A DNA stretch of 64,000 nucleotides from Antedon bifida (lineage: Eukaryota; Echinodermata; Crinoidea; Comatulida; Antedonidae): contig OY727094.1 of assembly GCA_963402885.1 (NCBI GenBank), positions 24,430,501 through 24,494,500 of the forward strand, given 5' to 3'. Both the position numbers and the translations under genes were made by a program. The notes under the pieces are model-generated. The model ran no database searches. It was not told the origin of the DNA and saw only the letters and a list, made by a program, of their open reading frames with translations. Below are positions 61,601-64,000 of this stretch, piece by piece. Position 1 is the first letter of the stretch, and each line of letters starts with the position of its first letter.

Positions 61601-63505
61601 TTTAAATGTATCCCTATATTTTCTGTATTTGTGTCATTTGAGAGCAGAGGACTCGTTCTTATACCAAAGTAAACTATAGACACTTGTTCTAAAGATCTTT
61701 AGTTCACATAGTCTCTGTATTCCTAATATACAGAATGTCATCTTTCACTACTGCACCCACTTTGGTTAGAATACAACTTAACTTTCCCCAATGTTAGGTT
61801 CAGGTTTGTTTAAAAAGTGGTCTGTTACTGCTTGAACCACATGACCTCCATTTTCACAGTTACAAATTTTGTTTTGAAGAGGGTAAAGGTGTTTCGCAAA
61901 ACTGTCAGCCTTAGATACTAAAGCTACCGCTATGAAACAGCTTATTAATGAATATTTCCTCCTGGGACATAGCCGCGGCGCGAAAAAAACCAAATATAAT
62001 AAATGTAATTCCTTACAATAAATAGATATGATTTGTTCATAGGTACATCATCCAAATTCAAATGAATACACTTCATAATTAGAGTATTTTATATCGTAAG
62101 ATAATGACATTTTATCTTGACCCTAAATACAAATCAAATGCAAATCAAAGGACATATTATATTTCTATTAAATACATTCTTGTTCAAAATACCTGATGTT
62201 TTGAGAGATAATTAGCATATTTTATATGGCATAATTAGATGACATTTGACTTTGACCCCATATACAAATCCATTGCATTTATTCTGAATATTTAGGGTCA
62301 TATTTATTTTAAATACATTCTTGTTAAAAATACCTGATGTTTTGAGAGTTATTTTCAAATTTTATATAGTGTAATTAGATAACCTTTTAAACCTTGAACC
62401 CTAATACAACTCAATTACATTATTCTAAACCTTTAGGGTCATGTTTATATTTGTACTATAGTTATCATTCTTATTCAAAATACCTAATGGATAGATTATA
62501 GAGATAATTAGCATATTTTAGAGGCCATACTGGAATGACCTTTGACCTTGACCCCAAAGACTAATCAAATACATTATTTTGAATCTTTAGGGTCACATTT
62601 ACCTAGTAATCTCTGGGGGTGGGGTATCAATCTGCTGCAATGTCTGTACTGTATATGCTATGTTTTTAGTAGTAGTAAGACTACTATGCAAATTGATTTA
62701 AAGGATAATTTGAATGTTTTTATATTGTGACCTTTGACCCAATGACCCCAGGGTAAGATGAAAAATCAAATGTGCTATTCTGAATCTTAAGGGTCATGTT
62801 TATATTTGTACTTGTACATTCTTATTCAAAATAACTAATGGATTAAGAGATAATTAGCATATTTTAGATGTCATACTGGAATGACCTTTGACCTTGACCC
62901 CAAAGACAATTCAAATATATTATTCTGAATCTTTGGGGTCATGTTTATATTTGTGTTCAATACATTCTTATACCAAATTCTTTATGGTTTAAGAGATAAT
63001 TGGGATCAAAGTTGTAAAATGGCAGCCATTTTGATTTTATGCAAATTAGGTAATTTATAATGGGCAGATCAGGGTAGATTTTGGATATGATAATATCTAC
63101 ATATAGTTGAGCATGTTTCAGCAAAAAAACAAACTGTTGCAATTTGTTTGACTGAAAAGTCTATTTCCACTCATCTAAATATGAAATAACAGTTTGTAAG
63201 AATAATTAAATTCTTGTTGTTGTTCTAGCTTGTAATTATGAAAACACTTTTTATTAAAGGAAGTGGAGGATAAGTTTTGTAAAATGTTTGAAAAAATGGA
63301 AGGAATGCCATATGCCGATCATGTAGATCGTGAGATGTACATGGTTGATAACACTGTAAAATCGCATGAAGGTATAAAACAACTAAGGAGAAACGTTGGT
63401 CGTTACATGAAGGCCATGGTGAGAAGTGTTCCATTAAAATGGGTGGATTTGCAAGAACAGTTGCAAGAAATTGGAAAAACAACACTGTGTATTACTTTTA
63501 CTGAG
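25673..63505 (+). CDS. ANK-ROC-COR (Roco family) protein, 5' complete, 3' end beyond the window
   Basis: Sixteen coding exons with GT/AG borders join in one frame: 25673-25680, 25838-25937, 29318-29422, 42133-42237, 42676-42780, 43894-43998, 44875-44979, 53209-53293, 53533-53689, 54435-54538, 54920-55090, 55259-55411, 55764-55937, 56316-56521, 56886-56975, 57086-57280, 63260-63505 (the first carries only eight bases). They give 738 codons. Residues 1-36 are a helical cap, 37-211 five ankyrin repeats of 35 residues, and about 212-656 a Roc GTPase. The GTPase has its P-loop GKEGAGKTS at 275, WDYAGQ at 548 and THMD at 640. About 657-738 begin a COR domain. Roco proteins are cytoplasmic GTPases that act as signalling switches. 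No kinase is seen, and what follows COR is outside the window. Large introns (3.4, 12.7, 8.2 and 6.0 kb) are filled with transposons. No disabling mutation is seen. One of a multi-copy family is likely. Confidence 0.88.
25838..25937 (+). CDS. ANK-Roco exon 2 (N-terminal cap)
   Basis: Acceptor TTTTTTTTCAG, donor GTATAG. Codes ILLKAVRRYNIGLKEIEEIC then KKYPHLVNSVDQ, two amphipathic helices typical of the cap before an ankyrin stack. Ends in phase 0, the phase shared by all ankyrin exons. Confidence 0.8.
26560..28320. repeat. Block A, first copy of a ~1.75-kb duplication in intron 2
   Basis: Collinear with 29620-31395, with numerous small indels. Shared landmarks: CAGTTACACATACTGCCG, GTGGCTGAGAGTAAGCC, GGCATGCTCAACAGGTCAAC and CTGGCCAAATGTGGTGA. 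It is followed by block B (28325-28900), which recurs at 40325-40870. A unit [A-B-ankyrin exon] was therefore duplicated in tandem. Confidence 0.8.
27745..28040 (+). pseudogene. LINE C-terminal relic inside block A
   Basis: Reads EKGRWNRIRPNRNDRCKLCS then LQSIEDEF and, after a shift, KLKYIVLMSTTNTDLITKLR before a stop near 28039. The Cys pair and the IEDEFHF-like motif are the C-terminal tail of many non-LTR reverse transcriptases. Several frame breaks. Confidence 0.6.
29318..29422 (+). CDS. ANK-Roco exon 3, ankyrin repeat 1
   Basis: A 105-bp phase 0-0 exon with acceptor CTTTCTTCTTTCCAG and donor GTAAAT. Codes DGNTPLHEHVQFGSG then NVEIVNSLIAHGASITATNN, one 35-residue ankyrin repeat with TPLH and the VxxLIxHGA helix-2 pattern. 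The usual AA in helix 1 is replaced by HV, as in all copies here. Confidence 0.9.
29620..31395. repeat. Block A', second copy of the duplication
   Basis: Second copy of 26560-28320. Its collinearity ends at AAACGAGCA (31395). The expected continuation (TATGCGACGTTGGCAAGC) is found only at 40321, so about 8.9 kb, including the MULE, was inserted here after the duplication. Confidence 0.8.
30800..31095 (+). pseudogene. LINE C-terminal relic inside block A'
   Basis: Second copy of the relic at 27745-28040, carrying the same breaks plus small private indels. It was duplicated with the block, not inserted independently. Confidence 0.6.
31396..31498. repeat. TAGGCCTA-rich tandem stretch
   Basis: AGGCCTAGGCCTACTAGGCT repeated about three times just left of the MULE target site. 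Low complexity; no gene. Confidence 0.7.
31508..31805. repeat. MULE left terminal inverted repeat
   Basis: About 300 bp, mirrored at 39417-39733 with scattered substitutions and small indels. It is at the 3' side of the transposase gene. Confidence 0.9.
31874..32487. mobile_element. Nested MITE with GGGACGATTCGGCCC minisatellite ends
   Basis: Both ends are arrays of the 15-bp unit GGGACGATTCGGCCC: about seven units at 31880-31987 and about six in inverse orientation at 32371-32482. A 9-bp GTATCATAA flanks both sides (31865-31873, 32488-32496). The core is AT-rich and non-coding. The 9-bp duplication suggests it was moved by a MULE-type transposase, but its ends do not match the host MULE. 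Confidence 0.85.
32598..32647. repeat. Perfect 19-bp hairpin downstream of the MULE gene
   Basis: AACCTCGAAAAGAAGCCCA and its exact complement TGGGCTTCTTTTCGAGGTT enclose a 12-nt loop. A third copy of the core (AGGCTTCTTTTCGA) follows at about 32660. It lies about 870 bp beyond the transposase stop; its role, perhaps in 3' end formation, is unknown. Confidence 0.6.
33514..33887 (-). CDS. MULE transposase exon 10 (PHD finger, stop)
   Basis: Last exon. An acidic stretch (ELVDESEVEVRPEF) precedes a PHD finger MCNVCKDEVDEESICCDACL, KWHHFLC, WFCRRC, with the C4HC3 ligands and the conserved Trp before the last Cys pair, then a stop at 33514. A PHD finger at the end of a transposase could read histone tails. 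Confidence 0.9.
33514..39006 (-). CDS. MULE transposase with FLYWCH/FAR1-like N-terminus, SWIM finger, AT-hook and PHD finger
   Basis: Ten exons (minus strand) join in phase to 947 codons: 39006-38753, 37859-37751, 37398-37164, 36570-35586, 35416-35055, 34877-34743, 34650-34516, 34418-34332, 34238-34071, 33887-33514. The N-terminal zinc-binding/FAR1-like region covers residues 1-130 (FSCIKGGKK, SKGIRPNQRTFKSDC, HNHECSK). The MULE catalytic core has IFIDATYKL (Asp237), SDKD (Asp300) and CLFH (Cys321, His324). The SWIM finger is CECTF..CRH (523-537). A Ser/Asp-rich linker from three duplicated exons follows, then the AT-hook KRGRPKG (780-786) and a C-terminal C4HC3 PHD finger (about 897-939). 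It should cut the ends at the TIRs and join them to new DNA. The tail modules suggest DNA or histone-tail contact during target choice, which is inference. The ATG at 39006 was chosen for the MADLFPVDKEFHSF start. Confidence 0.92.
34071..34238 (-). CDS. MULE transposase exon 9 (AT-hook)
   Basis: Codes ISKVKIPPVIRKRGRPKGAD and ends KKQPAEKDK. KRGRPKG is a clear AT-hook for minor-groove binding. Basic, probably disordered and nuclear-targeting. Its first bases keep the ACAT start of the duplicated exons. Confidence 0.85.
34332..34418 (-). CDS. MULE transposase exon 8, shortened linker copy 3
   Basis: An 87-bp phase 1-1 copy that has lost most SSDTL repeats but keeps both splice sites and the VPDY end. 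It can be included or skipped without changing frame. Confidence 0.75.
34516..34650 (-). CDS. MULE transposase exon 7, duplicated linker copy 2
   Basis: Second 135-bp phase 1-1 copy, with four SSD(T/A)(L/P) pentapeptides. The adjoining intron (GGGTATTGTAAATAACAAC) is also repeated. Confidence 0.8.
34743..34877 (-). CDS. MULE transposase exon 6, duplicated linker copy 1
   Basis: A 135-bp phase 1-1 exon coding INGMLATTSSDTLSSDTPSS then NQNKEAVKSVPDY. Acceptor ATATAATTTCAG, donor GTAAGT. Nearly the same as 34516-34650, including the flanking intron. Confidence 0.8.
34890..34985 (-). pseudogene. Decayed fourth copy of the duplicated linker exon
   Basis: NGTATTLSDILSSDTPSS is readable after an AG, but the copy runs straight into the acceptor of exon 6 without its own donor and meets a stop. 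A truncated relic at the tandem array edge. Confidence 0.6.
35055..35416 (-). CDS. MULE transposase exon 5
   Basis: Completes the SWIM finger (SSMQLPCRHIFAVR), followed by CNQRWSINYYKSKH and a helical region ending VGVQVY. Acceptor TTTTTTAG, donor GTAAAT, ends in phase 1 like the exons after it. Confidence 0.9.
35586..36570 (-). CDS. MULE transposase exon 4 (catalytic core)
   Basis: A 985-bp exon holding the first two catalytic Asp residues, the Cys-x-x-His of the MULE core and the following helical region, and the first half of the SWIM finger (CECTF). The third acidic residue is expected in the helical part (for example NNRLESLN) but cannot be fixed by eye. Acceptor ATCTTAG, donor GTAATT. 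Confidence 0.93.
37164..37398 (-). CDS. MULE transposase exon 3
   Basis: Codes VGFSHLPQQRKLG, LLEMRANKRVLQDHLQ and KKLRQNE, a helical linker between the zinc-binding domain and the catalytic core. Acceptor TTTTTTTAG, donor GTATGT, phase 0 to 1. Confidence 0.88.
37751..37859 (-). CDS. MULE transposase exon 2
   Basis: Codes TFKSDCAAEIKLTL, then VTHCNNNHNHECSK, the second half of the N-terminal zinc-binding domain (Cys..His-x-His). Acceptor ATATTTCAG, donor GTAAAA. Confidence 0.88.
37860..38752. other. MULE intron 1, TAGGCCTA-rich
   Basis: No exon is seen. 38270-38650 is dense in TAGGCCTA/CTAGTAGTAG words. A 94-codon frame on the minus strand (38423-38707) arises from this low-complexity sequence. 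Confidence 0.6.
38753..39006 (-). CDS. MULE transposase exon 1
   Basis: Starts ATGGCGGATTTG. Codes MADLFPVDKEFHSFSEIQRD and ends SKGIRPNQ, the N-terminal half of a FAR1/ZSWIM-type zinc-binding domain. Donor GTAGGG, phase 2. The ATG sits about 410 bp inside the right TIR, so the promoter is probably in or beside the TIR. Confidence 0.85.
39417..39733. repeat. MULE right terminal inverted repeat
   Basis: Mirror of 31508-31805. It ends ..AACCACGGCG at 39733 next to the TTTTATTTA target duplication. Lies at the 5' side of the transposase gene. Confidence 0.9.
39920..40082 (-). pseudogene. BEL/Pao-type retroelement RT/RNaseH junction relic
   Basis: On the minus strand it reads DIICSIYDPLGFAAPVLYMK, VLQAMCKQNLHLDNPLASEF, then a stop. 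The SIYDPLGF.AP motif is diagnostic of the region after the RT in BEL/Pao elements. Only about 53 codons remain; no LTRs are seen nearby. Confidence 0.7.
40321..40870. repeat. Block B', second copy of 28325-28900
   Basis: Shares GCGACGTTGGCAAGCATCC, ATACAGACAGTACGACAC and GGATGAAGGTGGGATGGATA with block B. It leads directly to the broken ankyrin exon at 41092, as block B leads to exon 3. It marks the resumption of the duplicated unit after the MULE-containing insertion. Confidence 0.8.
41092..41185 (+). pseudogene. Broken ankyrin exon copy a
   Basis: Reads TPLHKHVWYGRGNVEIVNSL then IGHGASITATNN with the usual GTAAAT donor, but the acceptor and first codons were deleted. The only nearby AG (TACAG) puts it out of frame with an early stop. 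Not used in the gene model. Confidence 0.8.
41599..41700 (+). pseudogene. Ankyrin exon copy b with lost acceptor (cryptic AG in frame)
   Basis: Reads FNTPLHKHVTIGHG then NVEIVNSLIAHGASITATNN. A deletion of about 29 bp removed the pyrimidine tract and normal acceptor. A CAAG immediately before 41599 would give an in-frame 102-bp, 34-codon exon. Without a pyrimidine tract, use is doubtful. Confidence 0.6.
42133..42237 (+). CDS. ANK-Roco exon 4, ankyrin repeat 2
   Basis: 105 bp, phase 0-0, acceptor TTTCTTCTTTCCAG. FGYTPLHRHVDYGVG then NVEIVNSLIAHGASITATDI. Differs from repeat 1 mainly at repeat positions 1, 3, 8, 11, 12 and 14. Confidence 0.88.
42676..42780 (+). CDS. ANK-Roco exon 5, ankyrin repeat 3
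   Basis: 105 bp, phase 0-0, same acceptor and donor. LGYTPLHRHVIVGRG then NVEIVNSLIAHGASITATNN. It starts 543 bp after exon 4, with collinear introns, showing unit duplication. Confidence 0.88.
42880..43560. repeat. Intron duplication, copy 1 (second copy 44040-44720)
   Basis: A 680-bp segment repeated with few changes. In both copies a minus-strand frame stays open (43325-43564; 44468-44737) reading ATRLSVGNFDYHPSQIARTC or close to it, with WVRR.HTRECGGCRRLYKSN. No domain is recognised and no ATG is shared, so it is left as repeat. Confidence 0.7.
43894..43998 (+). CDS. ANK-Roco exon 6, ankyrin repeat 4
   Basis: 105 bp, phase 0-0. NGNTLLHEHVEHGYG then NVEIVNSLIAHGASITATEN. The Pro of TPLH is replaced by Leu, which may loosen the turn. 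Confidence 0.88.
44040..44720. repeat. Intron duplication, copy 2
   Basis: Second copy of 42880-43560. It directly follows exon 6, so this segment was copied with an exon-containing unit. Small differences include loss of 5-6 bp near 44200. Confidence 0.7.
44875..44979 (+). CDS. ANK-Roco exon 7, ankyrin repeat 5
   Basis: 105 bp, phase 0-0, donor GTACCG. KGNTPLHEHVWLGSG then NLEIVNSLIAHGASLKARNK. More diverged at its end; its flanking introns differ from the array, so it is the older terminal repeat. It joins exon 8 (RGQTPASVLKD) in phase. Confidence 0.88.
44980..46784. other. Intron 7, 5' part; no gene seen
   Basis: AT-rich intron. 46030-46100 is a short relative of the candidate promoter repeat. 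46088-46240 (CATTCATTCATTC then TTTTATTTCGG) resembles a minus-strand LINE 3' tail. Nothing else supported. Confidence 0.4.
46785..46975 (+). repeat. Copy of the ANK-Roco upstream region inside intron 7
   Basis: Closely matches 25215-25400, including AACTTTATATACCATCGAG and GGTTACATCAGGTGG. LINE B begins immediately after it. If active it would start transcripts just upstream of the Roc exons, giving an ankyrin-less product. Confidence 0.6.
47204..49213 (-). pseudogene. LINE B reverse transcriptase and C-terminal region
   Basis: Order on the minus strand: KPRKNHIKKPWIT, VTVLPDSEGHNKVDI, MFNNYRPISILPALSKILER, AIGIFIDLSKAFDTIDHSI (motif A), IPQGSILGPLLFIIYTNDI (motif B), catalytic FADD near 48000-48030, YYKFLGVFVDEFVNFKTHI, then the C-terminal LISYCNIIWFNSYAS and GPHVWNNL to a stop at 47204. 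Several frameshifts and an internal stop after YTNDI. Confidence 0.88.
49214..51076. mobile_element. 1863-bp foldback element inside LINE B
   Basis: Inverted ends of about 180-200 bp begin GGGTCATTCCATGTCAAATC and mirror at 51076. The 4-bp AATT flanks both sides (49210-49213, 51077-51080). LINE B coding sequence is continuous around it. The interior has five tandem units and no open frame. Superfamily not assigned; a 4-bp duplication is compatible with several, including Sola-like. Confidence 0.85.
49665..50585. repeat. Five ~192-bp tandem units, each a hairpin
   Basis: Units begin at ATGGCAGCTAGACGG near 49692, 49888, 50079, 50270 and 50461. In each, GGCATGGACCGGGGCAAG pairs with CCCCGGTCCATGCC about 90 bp later, and CTACTTGCCCCAACC lies between. 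Base pairing is conserved in all five. Confidence 0.9.
51195..51853 (-). pseudogene. LINE B endonuclease domain
   Basis: LHLNSRSLPLHFDEISTLL, ILGFTETWIKDN (catalytic Glu), then after a frameshift near 51600 VGIIYRPPSS, CFILGDFNIDI (GDFN) and SEITDHYPIYI (DH motif). An APE-like nicking endonuclease of a non-LTR element, frameshifted. Confidence 0.85.
52197..52939 (-). pseudogene. LINE B ORF1 protein
   Basis: MPKTTKAKKDQSPD start, then MDESEQYSRRNCLILYGIPE, DIDRSHRLGPVRNKNPRGII and, after a one-base shift near 52430, IHENLTIKRSGLLKQVKRMF. The EQYSRRNCL..GIPE and SHRLG motifs are those of the RRM-like nucleic-acid-binding ORF1p of two-ORF LINEs. It stops at 52197, before the endonuclease. Confidence 0.8.
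53209..53293 (+). CDS. ANK-Roco exon 8
   Basis: Acceptor TTTTTTGTATAG, donor GTAAGT. RGQTPASVLKDNDYISKEKK then NKILKLLD: C-terminal ankyrin cap and helix leading to Roc. Phase 0 to 1. Confidence 0.85.
53533..53689 (+). CDS. ANK-Roco exon 9 (Roc P-loop)
   Basis: PVEILARGESAIRSFQNELE then CMFLGKEGAGKTSCVKAMLG. GKEGAGKTS is the G1/P-loop that binds nucleotide phosphates. Acceptor CAATTTAG, donor GTAACA, phase 1 to 2. Confidence 0.93.
54042..54181. repeat. 140-bp near-perfect palindrome in the Roc intron
   Basis: TTATAAATAGTTGATACCTG and on to TATTCCTTTTCGAAT pairs with the complement on the right. The stem is about 62-65 bp with one or two mismatches and a loop of about 10 nt near 54110. A (GAT)n-type microsatellite follows to about 54260. 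Confidence 0.85.
54435..54538 (+). CDS. ANK-Roco exon 10 (Roc switch I region)
   Basis: FKSNEPSTDGIVITTTLFQA then IGKDCDKWKKEDID. STDGI corresponds to the Thr-containing G2 loop seen in Roc domains. Phase 2 to 1. Confidence 0.88.
54920..55090 (+). CDS. ANK-Roco exon 11, Roc insert 1
   Basis: 171 bp, phase 1-1. A charged helix (MELNKKIREDALAEKLATQL) followed by Ser-rich MSTSKSDSQLESSAISSLDL. Not part of the GTPase fold; probably a disordered loop. Skipping it keeps the frame. Confidence 0.82.
55259..55411 (+). CDS. ANK-Roco exon 12, Roc insert 2
   Basis: 153 bp, phase 1-1. SQKTPEHITAKMKKQTSTET then VSTSSISDPECSISSDSVSL. Same Ser-rich style as exons 11 and 13, suggesting exon duplication. Confidence 0.8.
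55764..55937 (+). CDS. ANK-Roco exon 13, Roc insert 3
   Basis: 174 bp, phase 1-1. FKQTQRIFEEAVVEESTSKM then EASTSDSRESDYTSLAVESA. The donor GTTGGA is non-consensus, so use may be inefficient or alternative. The open frame continues to 56089 without a match to the family. Confidence 0.7.
56316..56521 (+). CDS. ANK-Roco exon 14 (Roc G3)
   Basis: SQLKENPTIPDSIQRKVVAK, a very basic KKRRQKDSWAMKMIRKF, then TTIWDYAGQLDYYITHR. WDYAGQ is the G3/switch II motif of Roc. Acceptor GAATTTAG, donor GTATGT. Confidence 0.92.
56886..56975 (+). CDS. ANK-Roco exon 15
   Basis: 90 bp, phase 0-0. FFLTNRVSYCVTFNACDNLD then ELANPRDSTT: the beta-strand after switch II of Roc (normally VFLT..SIYLLV-like). Confidence 0.9.
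57086..57280 (+). CDS. ANK-Roco exon 16 (Roc G4)
   Basis: 195 bp, phase 0-0. LEMNMFWIRSIYEHTVAQHG, then PPICLVATHMDTFSKK. THMD is the guanine-specificity G4 motif in Roco form. Acceptor GATTTTAG, donor GTAACA. Confidence 0.92.
58187..58312 (+). pseudogene. Myb/SANT-like relic of a Harbinger element
   Basis: Reads GRMAGNRKDSQIYKSIFAKV then EEFGVEFQNTQAKQFEKG before a stop. The spacing resembles the last helices of the Myb/MADF-like protein of Harbinger transposons. Short and interrupted by the nested palindrome; the assignment is tentative. Confidence 0.4.
58305..58908. mobile_element. ~600-bp nested palindromic MITE
   Basis: AAACACCAAAACGGAAACAAA at the left mirrors GTTTCCGTTTGGTGTTT at the right. 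Inverted identity continues through GCAAATACCTACCAAACGAG, CGTCCGAATTTATG and GCCTTTAATAG. Non-coding. Confidence 0.75.
59600..60060. other. Intron sequence, no gene seen
   Basis: AT-rich, no recognisable domain or repeat beyond short simple sequence. Confidence 0.4.
60250..61470 (-). pseudogene. LINE C, RT C-terminal part (split by an insertion)
   Basis: Minus strand: VNTNLTLMSQYFSANKLSLN, INNHDIPSVQSATFL (61470-61284), then, beyond an insertion, GVHLDSRLLWKNHINFVENK, LYCSLMLPYLNYCNIVWCNS, KLQTLQKKAIRVISG and YSGPTFWNDLPLPIL to a stop at 60250. This is the region after the RT active site of a jockey/CR1-like LINE, 5' truncated. The frame is open apart from the insertion. 60036-60250 is its 3' UTR with a CAATT-rich tail. 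Confidence 0.85.
60847..61280. mobile_element. 434-bp insertion with hairpins at both ends
   Basis: It splits LINE C codons exactly, with TAA on both sides (60844-60846, 61281-61283). No inverted termini are seen. Instead the left end has CTCGTCACTTTGACGAG and the right end GTTATCCGCTCTACCAAGCG closing with GATAAC, two independent hairpins. Non-coding. Class unknown. Confidence 0.75.
61471..62090. other. Intron sequence, no gene supported
   Basis: A 71-codon minus-strand frame (61778-61993) reads ICNCENGGHVVQAVTDHF but has no recognised family and no splice context. Otherwise nothing seen. Confidence 0.35.
62113..62960. repeat. ~140-160-bp tandem units with TGACCTTTGACCTTGACCCC
   Basis: Units start at TTTGAC(C)TTGACCCY near 62113, 62248, 62385 and 62538, and again at 62882. 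Each continues to TTCTGAATCTTTAGGGTCAT, AATACATTCTTGTTCAAAAT and GAGATAATTAGCATATTTTA. The same unit is present in inverse form at 57660-57780 and 59370-59490. Confidence 0.75.
63260..63505 (+). CDS. ANK-Roco exon 17 (end of Roc, start of COR)
   Basis: 246 bp, phase 0-0. VEDKFCKMFEKMEGMPYADH, MYMVDNTVKSHEGIKQLRRN, then VGRYMKAMVRSVPLKWVDLQ and EQLQEIGKT. The M..VDN....G...L and VPLKWVDLQ patterns are the Roc-COR linker and the start of COR, the dimerisation module of Roco proteins. Donor GTAAGA; the rest lies beyond the window. Confidence 0.92.
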
Positions 63506-64000
63506 GTAAGATTTTGGTTTTAAATGTATAACTGTGAATTGTATGTTGTCACAACTGTAAACACAGATTTATAAAACATATAGAGTATGAACACTTGTAC
63601 TTATTATCTTATTAAAAATAGAGTACTATACGGTAACAATTATAATGTATAAGGTCATAATTTGAAGGTCACATTTCTGTCTACAATGTAATGTTGCCAA
63701 TTTCTTTGTTGAGCCAGTGATGTGAATTAATATTACAATAGTAAATATAGATGTCTTGTCATTTTTAGTATTTGGAAGTCTTCATCATTATTGTACTATT
63801 TTTCTTGTTTTAGTTGTTCCCACAAAACATGAGCAACTAAAATTATTAATGAAATCAAACATTGAATTGTTTATTTCGTAATGTTAATAAAAAGCTAGTT
63901 ATCATCCTAAAACAACTGAACAAATATAATGTAAAATAAATAAAAAACATGCAAGGAAACAGTTACATTTAACCAGAAATAGGCCTTCTCAACAATGCGA
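63506..64000. other. Start of the next ANK-Roco intron
   Basis: AT-rich, no exon recognised before the window ends, so the remaining COR and any C-terminal domain lie to the right. Confidence 0.5.

Larger units (their letters stand above)
57483..63170. repeat. 5.7-kb inverted-repeat block in intron 16
   Basis: 57483-57792 continued at 59359-59600 is mirrored at about 62640-63170 (ATTTGCATAAAATCAAAATG, ATAAACATGACCCCAAAGAT). The block holds the Harbinger-like insertion, LINE C and the tandem units at 62113-62960. It looks like a large foldback or an inverted duplication of a satellite. Confidence 0.75.

Overview
The window is AT-rich, intron-rich animal DNA. It is packed with nested transposable elements, introns with GT/AG borders, and the short palindrome TAGGCCTA scattered throughout. 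No bacterial signals are present. An invertebrate deuterostome, perhaps an echinoderm, fits the ANK-Roco gene and the repeat style, but that is inference and the species cannot be fixed.

Region by region. 1-3120: non-coding, with two inverted-repeat elements. 3314-5570 plus 18287-18915: one decayed non-LTR retrotransposon (LINE A, +) whose reverse transcriptase is split by a 12.7-kb giant palindrome (5571-18286). The palindrome's 4.7- and 5.5-kb arms surround a Penelope-like element (10311-12790). 19082-24750: a Helitron helicase relic, foldback repeats and a LINE tail. 25673 to beyond 63505 (+): one host gene, a 5'-complete but 3'-truncated ANK-ROC-COR (Roco family) protein. 16 coding exons join in frame to 738 codons before the window ends.

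The gene's introns hold most of the rest. These are a ~1.75-kb duplicated block (26560-28320 / 29620-31395); an apparently complete 8.2-kb MULE transposon (31508-39733) with ~300-bp TIRs, an exact 9-bp target duplication and a ten-exon, 947-codon transposase on the minus strand; a Pao-type RT relic; a minus-strand LINE B (46978-52990) split by a foldback element with five hairpin repeats (49214-51076); and a long inverted repeat (57483-63170) containing a Harbinger-like element and LINE C.

In the host gene, near-identical 105-bp ankyrin exons of phase 0 were duplicated together with their introns. They differ mainly at positions expected to face a ligand. The Roc GTPase that follows is split by three phase-1 symmetric exons coding a Ser/Glu-rich insert, then leads into a COR domain. 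The best candidates for something new are this diversifying ankyrin array, the giant palindrome with a Penelope core, and the MULE whose transposase carries SWIM, AT-hook and PHD modules and its own duplicated exons.
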